Origin: Lysobacter capsici
GTDB lineage: Bacteria > Pseudomonadota > Gammaproteobacteria > Xanthomonadales > Xanthomonadaceae
Assembly: GCF_014779555.2 (NCBI RefSeq)
Contig: NZ_CP094357.1
Span: 4,960,001 to 5,024,000 of the forward strand
Length of the DNA: 64,000 bases
Reading direction: 5' to 3'
Part shown: positions 8,448-17,188 of the stretch, one piece after another
How the letters are laid out: each line of letters begins with the position of its first letter
Position numbering within the stretch: position 1 is the stretch's first letter
Translations under genes and position numbers: made by a program
Notes under the pieces: model-generated
What the model was told of the DNA's origin: nothing
Databases searched by the model: none
Seen by the model: the letters and a program-made list of their open reading frames with translations, nothing else

Positions 8448-9812
8448 TCAATCCCGCGAATTCGGATCGAAGTGCTTGCGCAGCCCCGCCCAGCACGCCT
8501 GATAGTCGCGCTGCCGGTGCGGCGCATCGAACGCCTGCGCGGTCGGACGGATCACCGCGCGCGTCTCGAACATGAAGGCCAGCGTATCGACGATCACATG
8601 CGCCTGACTGAGATCGGCGTGCGACGCCTTCTCGAAGGTCTGCGCATCCGGACCGTGCCCGGTCATGCAGTTGTGCAGCGACGCACCGCCCGGCGCGAAG
8701 CCATCGGCCTTGGCGTCGTAGGCGCCGTGCACCAGCCCCATGAACTCGCTGGCGACGTTGCGGTGGAACCACGGCGGCCGGAACGTGTGCTGCGCCACCA
8801 GCCAGCGCGGCGGGAAGATCACGAAGTCGATATTGGCCGTGCCGGGCGTGTCGCTGGGCGAGGTCAGCACGGTGAAGATCGACGGGTCGGGATGATCGAA
8901 ACTGATCGAACCGATGGTGTTGAAGCGGCGCATGTCGAACTTGTACGGCGCGTAGTTGCCATGCCAGCCGACCACGTCCAGCGGCGAGTGGCCGATCTCG
9001 GCGCGCCACAGATGGCCCTGGAACTTGGCGATCAGTTCGAACTCGCCCTCGATGTCTTCATAGGACGCATGCGGGGTCAGAAAATCGCGCGGATTGGCCA
9101 GGCCGTTGGAACCGATCGGGCCGAGGTCCGGCAGTCGCAGCAGCGCGCCGAAGTTCTCGCACACGTAACCGCGCGAGGCGCCGTCGAGCAGTTCGACGCG
9201 GAAACGGATGCCGCGCGGAATCACCGCCATCTCCTGCGGCTCGACCTCGATCGCGCCCAGCTCGGTCGCCAGCAACAGCCGGCCCTGCTGCGGCACGATC
9301 AGCAGTTCGCCGTCGGCGTCGTAGAAATAACGCCCCTGCATCGAACGGTTGGCCGCGTACAGATGGATGCCGCAGCCGTGCTGGCCGGCGGCCGAACCGT
9401 TGCCGGCCATGGTGTACAGGCCGTCGACGAAATCGACCGCGGTTTCCGGCAGCGGCAGCGGGTCCCAGCGCAACTGATCGGGCGAGACCGGGCCGTCGCC
9501 GAAATCGTTGTGCAGGCGCGGCTGGTGGTATTGCGCGAAGGTGCCGTGCATCGCCGCCGGACGGATCCGGTACAGCCAGCTGCGGCGGTTTTCCTTGCGC
9601 GGCGCGGTGAACGCGGTGCCGCTGAGCTGCTCGGCGTACAGGCCGTGCGGCGCGCGCTGCGGCGAATTCTGCCCCTCCGGCAAGGTGCCGGCGATCGCCT
9701 CGGTGGCGAATTCGTTGCCGAAACCGCTCATGTAGCCGCGCGGACGCTGGCTGACGCTGTCGGTGTTGGGCATCGGGATGACGTTGTCGATGTCGTTGGC
9801 TGCGGTGCTCAT
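8448..9812 (-). CDS. hmgA: Homogentisate 1,2-dioxygenase
   Basis: 454 residues from the ATG at 9812; the frame is open upstream but homology starts just after this methionine. Recognisable blocks are [65 protein letters not shown] and [20 protein letters not shown], the last holding iron ligands of the family. The enzyme opens the ring of homogentisate to maleylacetoacetate in tyrosine and phenylalanine catabolism. hppD, the preceding pathway step, lies 1.2 kb upstream on the same strand. The following steps (isomerase, fumarylacetoacetase) are not in the window. Confidence 0.95.
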   Translation of the reverse strand: MSTAANDIDNVIPMPNTDSVSQRPRGYMSGFGNEFATEAIAGTLPEGQNSPQRAPHGLYAEQLSGTAFTAPRKENRRSWLYRIRPAAMHGTFAQYHQPRLHNDFGDGPVSPDQLRWDPLPLPETAVDFVDGLYTMAGNGSAAGQHGCGIHLYAANRSMQGRYFYDADGELLIVPQQGRLLLATELGAIEVEPQEMAVIPRGIRFRVELLDGASRGYVCENFGALLRLPDLGPIGSNGLANPRDFLTPHASYEDIEGEFELIAKFQGHLWRAEIGHSPLDVVGWHGNYAPYKFDMRRFNTIGSISFDHPDPSIFTVLTSPSDTPGTANIDFVIFPPRWLVAQHTFRPPWFHRNVASEFMGLVHGAYDAKADGFAPGGASLHNCMTGHGPDAQTFEKASHADLSQAHVIVDTLAFMFETRAVIRPTAQAFDAPHRQRDYQACWAGLRKHFDPNSRD

Positions 9813-9966
9813 ACGGGCTCGCTGGGCTGTTGGATCTCGCGCCGTGGGCGGCGCGCTATCGGATCGTGACGCAGGTTCAAGTGAGGCTTTGCATTCGGTG
9901 GCGCGATGAATCGATACGAACGGGCCGGCACCCTCGAGAGCCGGCGCCCTCAAGAGCCGGCGCCGC

Positions 9967-11022
9967 TCAGACGCCCATCAAGGCGCGACTGAGCACATAC
10001 GGATGCGACCGGTCGATCACCAGCGCCAGCTGCGTCGCCAGCTCCAGGATCCGCGGCGTATCGGCGCGCCACGCCAGGATGACGTTCAAGTTGTCGCTGA
10101 CGCGATCGTCGATCACCAAGGCCTCGTAACCGCCGTTGTCCTGGCGTTCGGCCAGCAGCGGATCGAGCCAGGCGAAGTACTCGCTGACCAGCAACTTGGA
10201 ACCGTCCGGCTTGTCCGGAAAATCCGGCAGCGGCTCACTGAACCATTCGCTGATGAGCTCATGCACCTCGTCGATCTTGTCGCCGACCGCGAAGTGCTCC
10301 ATCAGCTTGAACACCAGCGCGGTCTGCCTGAGCTCGTCGGGCTCGGGATCCTCCATCCATTCGAATTCCGGATCGTCCGCCGCGCCTTCGATCGAGGCGG
10401 CCAACGACGCCAGCTCCTCCGCGTCGAGCTCGCGGCAGGTCAGCAGATCGACCAGTTCCTTCAGCATGTCCCCACCCTCATGATTTCGAACCGCGCCGGG
10501 TCCATGCCGCGCTTCACCCATCGGAACTTCCGGCACGCCAATCCGATTGCGTTCGGTCGCCCGTTCGATGATCAGCCCCGACTCGGCCGCGAGTTGCAGT
10601 ATCCGCGCCGTATCCGGGCGCAGCACCGTGATTGCGTGCAGGTAGTCAGTGTGATTCTGGCGGAGCAGCAGCAACTCGTAGCCACCCTTCTGCCCGATCA
10701 GCTGGACGAACTGCCGATCCAGCCAGACGAAATATTCGTCCGGCTGGAAACGGCGGCCGTCTTCGTGCAAGGGGTAGTCCGGCAGCGGGTCGGCGAAAAA
10801 ATCGCTGACCTGCTCATGCACCTCGTCGATCTTGCTGCTGTACGCGATGAAATCGCTGAGATGGGAAATGATTGCACTCTGCGTCAGCCGTTCGGGCGCG
10901 CGATCCTCCACCCAGTGCAGATGCGGATCGTCGGCCGCGCCTTCGATGGCGGCGACTCTAGATTCCAGCTCCTCCGGCTCGAGCTCCCGGCACGTGAGCA
11001 GATCGACGAGCTCCTTCAGCAT
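9967..11022 (-). CDS. Internally duplicated protein of unknown function
   Basis: 351 residues made of two homologous halves, each beginning [14 protein letters not shown] (residues 1 and 186) and continuing with ...[19 protein letters not shown](Y/F)P and EYF(V/A)WLD. The halves are joined by [18 protein letters not shown]. The second ATG, at 10467, is itself preceded by GAGGGTGGGGAC, a usable ribosome binding site, so a second product could be made internally. The protein is acidic and soluble, without signal peptide. The layout resembles small uncharacterised families such as DUF6630, but I am not confident. It lies between hppD and hmgA. Confidence 0.7.
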   Translation of the reverse strand: MLKELVDLLTCRELEPEELESRVAAIEGAADDPHLHWVEDRAPERLTQSAIISHLSDFIAYSSKIDEVHEQVSDFFADPLPDYPLHEDGRRFQPDEYFVWLDRQFVQLIGQKGGYELLLLRQNHTDYLHAITVLRPDTARILQLAAESGLIIERATERNRIGVPEVPMGEARHGPGAVRNHEGGDMLKELVDLLTCRELDAEELASLAASIEGAADDPEFEWMEDPEPDELRQTALVFKLMEHFAVGDKIDEVHELISEWFSEPLPDFPDKPDGSKLLVSEYFAWLDPLLAERQDNGGYEALVIDDRVSDNLNVILAWRADTPRILELATQLALVIDRSHPYVLSRALMGV

Positions 11023-11062
11023 GGCGATTCCTTCGCGGCCTGGGCCTGTTACAGGGCGCCCA

Positions 11063-12154
11063 TTACAGCACGCCGCGCTGGATCTGATCGCGCTCGATGC
11101 TTTCGAACAGGGCCTGGAAATTGCCCTCGCCGAAGCCTTCGTTGCCCTTGCGCTGGATGATCTCGAAGAAGATCGGGCCGATCGCGTTCTTGGTGAAGAT
11201 CTGCAGCAGCTTGCGCTGATGGGTTTCCGGGTCGGCGTCGATCAGGATCTTGTTCTTGGCCAGACGCGGCACGTCCTCGCCGTGATTGGGCACGCGCAGG
11301 TCGATCACGTCGAAATAGGTGTCCGGCGTGTCCAGGAAGTCGATGTTCTGCGCGCGCATCGCCTCGACGGTCTCGTAGATGTTGTCGGTGAAGCAGGCGA
11401 TGTGCTGGATGCCCTCGCCCTTGTAGGCGTCGAGGTATTCGTTGATCTGCGACTTCGGATCGTTCGATTCGTTGAGCGGAATGCGCACCACGCCGTCCGG
11501 CGCGGTCATCGCCTTGGACACCAGGCCGGTCTTGACGCCCTTGATGTCGAAGTAGCGGATCTCGCGGAAGTTGAACAGACGCTCGTAGTAATCCGACCAC
11601 TTCTGCATGTTGCCGAAGTACAGGTTGTGGGTCAGGTGGTCGATGAAGGTCAGGCCGAACCCGGTCGGGTTCTGGTCGGCGCCCGGGATCGGCTCGTAGT
11701 CGCCGTAGGCGCTGCCCTTGTCGCCGTACTGGTCGACCAGATACAGCATGCAATCGCCGATGCCCTTGACCACCGGCGCGTCGATCGCGCGGGTGTCGGC
11801 GCCCTCGCCGATCGCTTCGCCGCCGTTGGCGAGCACGGCCTCGAACACCTCGGTGGCCGGCTTCTTGAAGCGGATCGCGAAGCCGCAGGCGCACGGGCCG
11901 TGGGCCTGGGCGAAGGCCGAGGCGAAGCTGTCGGGCGACTCGTTGATCAGGAAGTTCACCCCGCCCTGGCGGTACACGGTGATCGGCCGCGACTTGTGGC
12001 GCAGCACGGCGGTGAAGCCCATGCCGCGGAAATAGGCGTGGAGCTGCTCGGCCTGGTCGGCGGGCGCGGCGAATTCGACGAACTCGAAGCCGTCGATGCC
12101 GAGCGGATTTTCGAAGGTAGTGACCTGCATGCCGAGGTTGGGCTGTGCATTCAT
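11063..12154 (-). CDS. hppD: 4-Hydroxyphenylpyruvate dioxygenase
   Basis: 363 residues. It has two VOC-fold halves, with the iron site in the second: His173 (in FIDHLTHN), His251 (in IQHIACFTDN) and Glu331 (in FFEIIQRKG). The C-terminal GEGNFQALFESIERDQ is typical of the bacterial enzyme. It converts 4-hydroxyphenylpyruvate to homogentisate, the substrate of HmgA. The gene is divergent from the MarR regulator at 12253, with a palindromic operator candidate between them, so it is probably the main target of that regulator. Confidence 0.97.
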   Translation of the reverse strand: MNAQPNLGMQVTTFENPLGIDGFEFVEFAAPADQAEQLHAYFRGMGFTAVLRHKSRPITVYRQGGVNFLINESPDSFASAFAQAHGPCACGFAIRFKKPATEVFEAVLANGGEAIGEGADTRAIDAPVVKGIGDCMLYLVDQYGDKGSAYGDYEPIPGADQNPTGFGLTFIDHLTHNLYFGNMQKWSDYYERLFNFREIRYFDIKGVKTGLVSKAMTAPDGVVRIPLNESNDPKSQINEYLDAYKGEGIQHIACFTDNIYETVEAMRAQNIDFLDTPDTYFDVIDLRVPNHGEDVPRLAKNKILIDADPETHQRKLLQIFTKNAIGPIFFEIIQRKGNEGFGEGNFQALFESIERDQIQRGVL

Positions 12155-12216
12155 GGCATTGTTCTCGGGTGGCGGCCAGGTCCGCTGCGGACGGCCTCGG
12201 GGAAAGGGTCGTTATA

Positions 12217-12230
12217 GTTTCACATGAAAC
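12217..12230. promoter_or_regulatory. Palindromic operator candidate between hppD and marR
   Basis: GTTTCA-CA-TGAAAC is a perfect 6-bp inverted repeat with a 2-base centre, sitting in the AT-rich part of the divergent intergenic region (TATAGTTTCACATGAAACCAT). It lies 62 bases upstream of the hppD start and 23 bases upstream of the marR start. Its size and symmetry fit a MarR dimer site that could control both directions. Confidence 0.65.
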
Positions 12231-12252
12231 CATAAGCAAGGCACAGTGCAAC

Positions 12253-12813
12253 ATGAATCGACCGAATCCGGATCCTGAATCACCCGTCCCGCCGAGCCCG
12301 GCCGCCGGCCCGATCGCCGCGACCAGCAAGGCCGTGGGCGGCGCCCGCCATGCCGAGCTCGACCTCGAGCACTTCCTGCCGTACCGCCTGTCGGTGCTGT
12401 CGAACCGGGTCAGCGGCGCGATCGCGCGGGTGTACTCGCAGCGGTACGCGCTGAGCGTGACCGAGTGGCGGGTCATGGCCGTGCTGGGCCGTTATCCGGG
12501 CCTGTCGGCCAACGAGGTCGCCCAGCGCACCGCGATGGACAAGGTCGCGGTCAGCCGCGCGGTCGCCCGCCTGACCGAGGCCGGCCGCCTGGAGCGCGAG
12601 ACCCACGACGACGACCGCCGTCGTTCGGTGCTGCAGTTGTCGCCGGACGGCTACAAGATCTACGACGAGGTCGCGCCGATGGCGTTGGCGTTCGAGCAGC
12701 GGTTGTTGGTCGATATCGAACCGGCCGAGCGCGAGGCGCTGTTCCGGTTGCTGGATCGGCTGGATGAGTTGGAGATGCAGGCCGAGGCGGAGATGGCGGC
12801 GGATACGCGCTGA
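12253..12813 (+). CDS. MarR-family transcriptional regulator
   Basis: 186 residues from the ATG at 12253. The first 45 residues are Pro/Ala-rich and unusual for the family. The winged helix-turn-helix follows: LSVTEWRVMAVLGRYPGLSA, NEVAQRTAMDKVAVSRAVAR (recognition helix) and the wing THDDDRRRSVLQLSPDG. The C-terminal dimerisation helix is rich in Glu and Leu. MarR proteins usually repress and are released by small phenolic ligands. Divergence from hppD suggests control of homogentisate formation, with an aromatic intermediate as ligand; that is inference. Confidence 0.88.
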   Translation: MNRPNPDPESPVPPSPAAGPIAATSKAVGGARHAELDLEHFLPYRLSVLSNRVSGAIARVYSQRYALSVTEWRVMAVLGRYPGLSANEVAQRTAMDKVAVSRAVARLTEAGRLERETHDDDRRRSVLQLSPDGYKIYDEVAPMALAFEQRLLVDIEPAEREALFRLLDRLDELEMQAEAEMAADTR

Positions 12814-13140
<327 letters not shown>

Positions 13141-13147
13141 TGCAATA

Positions 13148-13644
13148 GCGGGCCCGAAGGGCGGCACGCATGGATGCGTGCCGTAGGCCACCCAGGACAT
13201 GGATGTCCTGTGTGGCCTACCCCCGCGTAAGCACCGCACTTGCGGGCTCTTGATTCGAAACAGGAACGCCTTTTTCTTTGGTTACTTTCTTTTGTGGCTT
13301 TGGACAAAAGAAAGTTACCCGCCGCTTTAGCGGCGGAAGCTTTTGATGTTGCCCCAAGCTTTGAAGCTCCAAAGCTCCAAAGCTTTGAAGCTTTGAAGCT
13401 TTGAAGCTTCAGAGCTTGAAGCTTCAGAGCCTTCAAGCCAGAGGCAAGATCAGCAGCTTCCGCCCGCAAGCGGGCGGGTTACTTTCTTTTGTCTAAAGCA
13501 ACAAAAGAAAGGTAACCAAAGAAAAATGCTTTTTTGTGAATCAAGGGCCCGCGCGATCGGTCCAGACGCGGGCATGCGCCACACGGGACATCCTGTCCCG
13601 GTGGCGCACGGCGCACATCCATGTGCGCCGCCCTTCGGGTGTGC
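13148..13644. repeat. Large inverted repeat: two ~185-bp copies of a palindrome-rich element
   Basis: The left copy (about 13148-13337) and right copy (about 13461-13644, inverted) share the same order of parts: CCCGAAGGGCGGC, a hairpin with a GCATGGATGC-type core, a second hairpin (GGACATGGATGTCC on the left, GGGACATCCTGTCCC on the right), CTTGATTC, TTTTTCTTTGGTTAC, TTTCTTTTGT, ACAAAAGAAAGT(T/A)ACC and a closing GC hairpin. Between the copies is an AAGCTTTGAAGC/CTCCAAAG microsatellite (13360-13435). No protein gene is seen, so it looks like a non-coding dispersed element. Confidence 0.8.
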
Positions 13645-13799
13645 TTTTGCTAACGCGAGTTCCAAGCTTCGCAGCGCTGGATGAACTGCGCGGCTTCGTG
13701 CTCAAAGCACGAGCAAAGACTGAGCAAAGACTGAGCAAAGCCGGAGCAAAGCACGAGTAAAGCGCAGCTCGTTCCATGCAAGTTTCGACGCAGGCTCAA

Positions 13800-13910
13800 C
13801 TATTTCCCGCGCCCCCGAACGATCAAAAACACCACCAACCCCACCACCGCCACGCCGACACCCAACACACCCAACAGCACGATCAGATGAAAAACGCTGA
13901 CACCACCCAT
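13800..13910 (-). CDS. 36-residue single-span membrane protein
   Basis: ATG at 13910, TAG at 13800-13802. The product begins MGGVSVFHLIVLLGVLGVGV, continues hydrophobic, and ends with the basic FLIVRGRGK, so it is one transmembrane helix with a cytoplasmic basic tail. A GGGGAG ribosome binding site lies 7 bases before the ATG. It is downstream of the peptide transporter on the same strand, beyond the terminator at 13937. I do not recognise it. The clean start, length and hydrophobicity argue for a real small protein. Confidence 0.55.
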   Translation of the reverse strand: MGGVSVFHLIVLLGVLGVGVAVVGLVVFLIVRGRGK

Positions 13911-13936
13911 GGCCCCACTCCCCGATCTCCAGAAAC

Positions 13937-13964
13937 GAAAACGGCAGCCTGAGCTGCCGTTTTC
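13937..13964 (-). terminator. Terminator of the peptide transporter gene
   Basis: A perfect inverted repeat, GAAAACGGCAGC / GCTGCCGTTTTC, with a 4-base loop, 33 bases after the transporter stop codon. The flanking A/T runs give a U tract on the minus-strand transcript. Confidence 0.85.
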
Positions 13965-13996
13965 GATAGAGCGATCAAGCGATCAGCACAACCCGA

Positions 13997-15538
13997 TTAC
14001 TTCACCCCGTGCATCAACTTCTGCACCAGCGGCGCGACCAGGAACAGCAGGCCACCCGCGCCCACCAACGCCCAGAACCCGAAGGTGTAACCGCTCAGCG
14101 CCGAGGCCGTGGTCATGCCGCCCTCGCCACTGACCACGCCGGCGAAAATGCCCGACAGGTTGTTGCCGATGCCGGTCGACAGGAACCAGCCGCCCATGCC
14201 GAAACCGACCAGACGCACCGGCGCCAGCTTGGTCACCATCGACAGACCGATCGGCGACAGGCACAGCTCGCCGATCGACTGGATCCAGTACACCGCGAAC
14301 AAGGTCCAGAACGGGATCTTGCCGGCCTCGCCGACCAGCTTGGTCAGCGCGAACATCAGCAGCAGGAACGCCAGGCCGTTGAAGATCAGGCCCAGGCCGA
14401 ACTTGCGCGGGATCGACGGATTGGCGCGGCCCATCGCCACCCAGATCCAGGCGATCAGCGGCGCCAGGGTGATGATCGCGACCGAGTTGACCGACTGGAA
14501 CCACGCGGTCGGGAACACCCGCTCGCCGCTGATGCTGAACACGAAGTCGGCCATCGAGGCGCCGAAGATGTCGCGGTTGACGATCTTGTCGGCGAGGAAG
14601 GTGAACGAGCTGCCCGCCTGCTCGAAGAACATCCAGAACAGGATGTTGAAAGTGAAGATGATCAACATCGCGATCACCTTGTCGCGCTGCACCGAACCTT
14701 CGCGGAAGCCCTCGACCAGCAGCAGGCCGCACAGGCCCAGGAACATCGCGGTCAGCACGCCCTGCAGCGCGTTGGCGCCCATGGCGAGCAGGAAGTACAC
14801 GATCGGAATCGCGACCAGCGCGCCGAGGAACACGTACAGCACCTTGGCCTTTTCGGCCTTGCCCTCCGGCGGACGGCCGATGCCCTGCAACTGCTGGCGG
14901 CCGAACCAGAACCACACCAGGCTGATCAGCATGCCCACGCCGGCGGACAGGAACACCATCTTGTAGTCCGGCAGGGTCTCGCTGCCGAAGATCTTCTTCG
15001 CCAGCCACTGGGTCAGCAGCGGCGCGACCATCGCGCCGAGGTTGATGCCCATGTAGAAGATGGTGAAGCCCGAGTCGCGGCGTTCGTCGCCGGTGCTGTA
15101 GAGCTTGCCGACCATGGTCGAGATGTTCGGCTTGAACAGGCCGTTGCCGCAGATGATCGTGGCCAGGCCGAGCTTGAAGATCTGCTCGTTGGGCAAGGCG
15201 ATCATGAACAAGCCGGTCGCCATGATCACCGCGCCGAGCAGGATCGAGCGTTGATAGCCGAGGATGCGGTCGGCGACATAGCCGCCGAAGATCGCCGCGG
15301 CGTAGACCAGGGCCAGGTAGGCGCCGTAGACGCGGTTGGCCGAGGCTTCGCCGGAGGCGTCGCCGCCGTGGAACTGATGCACGATGTACAGCACCAGTGC
15401 CCAGCGGATGCCGTAGAAGGCGAAGCGCTCCCAGAACTCGGTCATGAACAGCATCCACAAGGGCTTGGGATGCCCGAGTCGCTGCGAGAAATCCGGGATG
15501 GGCGCGGTGCCCTGGGTGGCTGGTGCGGCTCCGCTCAT
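13997..15538 (-). CDS. Proton-dependent oligopeptide transporter (POT/PTR family)
   Basis: 513 residues with about 14 hydrophobic helices, as in bacterial POT proteins. Helix 1 carries the E-x-x-E-R signature (TEFWERFAFYGIR). Other family blocks are GGYVADRILGYQRSILLGA, GNGLFKPNISTMVGKLY and FTIFYMGINLGAMVAPLL. It imports di- and tripeptides with protons across the inner membrane, fitting an organism that secretes lytic peptidases. A terminator lies downstream. The 5' region (15539-15680) has no obvious regulatory element. Confidence 0.94.
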   Translation of the reverse strand: MSGAAPATQGTAPIPDFSQRLGHPKPLWMLFMTEFWERFAFYGIRWALVLYIVHQFHGGDASGEASANRVYGAYLALVYAAAIFGGYVADRILGYQRSILLGAVIMATGLFMIALPNEQIFKLGLATIICGNGLFKPNISTMVGKLYSTGDERRDSGFTIFYMGINLGAMVAPLLTQWLAKKIFGSETLPDYKMVFLSAGVGMLISLVWFWFGRQQLQGIGRPPEGKAEKAKVLYVFLGALVAIPIVYFLLAMGANALQGVLTAMFLGLCGLLLVEGFREGSVQRDKVIAMLIIFTFNILFWMFFEQAGSSFTFLADKIVNRDIFGASMADFVFSISGERVFPTAWFQSVNSVAIITLAPLIAWIWVAMGRANPSIPRKFGLGLIFNGLAFLLLMFALTKLVGEAGKIPFWTLFAVYWIQSIGELCLSPIGLSMVTKLAPVRLVGFGMGGWFLSTGIGNNLSGIFAGVVSGEGGMTTASALSGYTFGFWALVGAGGLLFLVAPLVQKLMHGVK

Positions 15539-16048
15539 GCGGTGTCCCCTGTCGTGTCGAAACTGAATGAAAATCCCACGCCGACGGCACGGGTCGGGGA
15601 GATTTACCGGTGCGGGCCGGTCACGTCAAACCTTTGTGAAGCCTGTCGTGATGTGCTGCGGCGCAACATTTGCGCCTGCAAGTGCCTGAATGGGGGTGGA
15701 TTTTGCATCGGCCGATGGGCGAAGTTCGGGGTTTGGGACGCGTACGTGCGGCGATCGGGTGACAACTGTCACCTCTGCGGGGCGAGCGGCTCGCTCTTCG
15801 ATACCGGCGCGGTGGGTGTGGATTCGCGGTCGCGACTTGCGCCGCTCCTACAGGGAGGCCATGCGGGGGCGCGGTGATCGCGATCTCATGCGAGCCGCGG
15901 GCGCCGCTGACGCTCGGCGGTCGAAAGCACCTCTCCCGCCTGCGGGAGAGGTCGCCGCGCCTGGCGCGGCGGGTGAGGGCTCGCTGGACGGCGTGCCCCC
16001 ATCCCAGCCTTCCCCCGCAAGCGGGGGAAGGAGCTAAATCTGCAAACC
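15539..16048. repeat. Intergenic region with hairpin repeats
   Basis: About 510 bases without a gene. It contains one copy of the GCTCCTACAG half-element (15826-15853) and two perfect hairpins, ACCTCTCCCGCCTGCGGGAG(AGGT) at 15929-15952 and CCTTCCCCCGCAAGCGGGGG(AAGG) at 16008-16031. The latter are relatives of the hairpins in the 151-bp array. The last hairpin is 17 bases beyond the tryptophan dioxygenase stop and may act as its 3' end. Confidence 0.7.
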
Positions 16049-16993
16049 TCAGGCCGGGCCAGACCCGCCGCCGCTACCGCCACCGCTACCGCCACCGACC
16101 GGGCAGCCCTGCGCGGGCTCGGCCGCGCCGTAGCCTCCGGCCACCCCGATGCTGGTGCGCACCTCGAACAGCTCCGGAAAGAACGTCAGCTCCAGCGCCT
16201 GCTTGAGAAAGCCAACGCCGCTGGAACCGCCGGTGCCGCGCTTGAAGCCGATGATCCGCATCACCGTGCGCATGTGGCGGAAGCGCCACAGCTGGAACTG
16301 AGTCTCCAGGTCGACCAGGTCCTCGCACAGCGCGTACTCGCGCCAGTAGACGTCGGTGTTCTCGTAGATGCGCTCGAACACCGGCTGCAGCGCCGGGTCG
16401 CTGACGTGCGGGCGGCGCCAGTCGCGCTGCAGATGGCTGGCCGGGATGTCGTGGCCGAAGCGCGACAGGTACATCAGGAATTCGTCGTACAGGCTCGGCG
16501 CCGCCAGCGCGCGCTCGAGTTCGACTTGTCCGTCGGGGTCGTGCGCGAACACCCGCAGCATCGCCTCGTTCTTGTTGCCGAGCATGAATTCGATGGTGCG
16601 GTACTGCAGCGACTGGAAGCCCGAGGACGGCCCCAGGGTTTCGCGGAACCCCATGTATTCCGACGGCGTCAGCGTTTCCAGCACCGACCATTGCTCGGTC
16701 AGCTGGCGCAGCACCTGCTTGCAGCGCGCGATCACTTTCTGGCTTTGCCAGACCTGATCGCGACGCAGGTGGATCAGCGCGGCGCTCAGCTCGTGGACGA
16801 TCAGTTTCATCCACAGCTCCGAGACCTGATGCTGGATGATGAAGAGCATCTCGTCGTGGTGCACGGGATCGGCCAGACCGCGCTGGGCCGACAGCAGTTT
16901 GTCCAGCTGCAGATAGCCGCTGTAGGTGATGCGTCCGTGCAGGTCGGTATGGATACCGCTTTCCAGTTCGCGCTGGTTCTTCTCGACGGACAT
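16049..16993 (-). CDS. kynA: Tryptophan 2,3-dioxygenase
   Basis: 314 residues from the ATG at 16993. It closely matches the known Xanthomonas enzyme: [19 protein letters not shown] with His55 (acid/base region), [20 protein letters not shown], and the haem ligand His240 in [20 protein letters not shown]. It opens the indole ring of tryptophan to N-formylkynurenine. The last 25 or so residues are a Gly/Ser-rich repeat tail ([16 protein letters not shown]) not expected in the family. The very long open frame upstream on this strand is an artefact of GC content. No other kynurenine-pathway gene is in the window. Confidence 0.96.
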   Translation of the reverse strand: MSVEKNQRELESGIHTDLHGRITYSGYLQLDKLLSAQRGLADPVHHDEMLFIIQHQVSELWMKLIVHELSAALIHLRRDQVWQSQKVIARCKQVLRQLTEQWSVLETLTPSEYMGFRETLGPSSGFQSLQYRTIEFMLGNKNEAMLRVFAHDPDGQVELERALAAPSLYDEFLMYLSRFGHDIPASHLQRDWRRPHVSDPALQPVFERIYENTDVYWREYALCEDLVDLETQFQLWRFRHMRTVMRIIGFKRGTGGSSGVGFLKQALELTFFPELFEVRTSIGVAGGYGAAEPAQGCPVGGGSGGGSGGGSGPA

Positions 16994-17188
16994 CGGCGGG
17001 GCTCGCGGCAGGGGCGCAAAGCGTAGCGCATCGGGCCGGGCGCGGGGTCGCAAAGCATGCGCTCGGCATGCGCCGCGGGCACGCCGTCGCGATCGGTGCG
17101 ACACCGCGAACGTAAAATAAACGCGCCTGCACAGTACAGCGCAACGCTGTCGGCTCCAGTCCGCAGGCGCACTTTCCAAGGGGAATTC

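Noticed and set aside
13148-13644. Insertion sequence
   Set aside because: Inverted copies enclose only microsatellite DNA, and no transposase frame or target duplication is seen.
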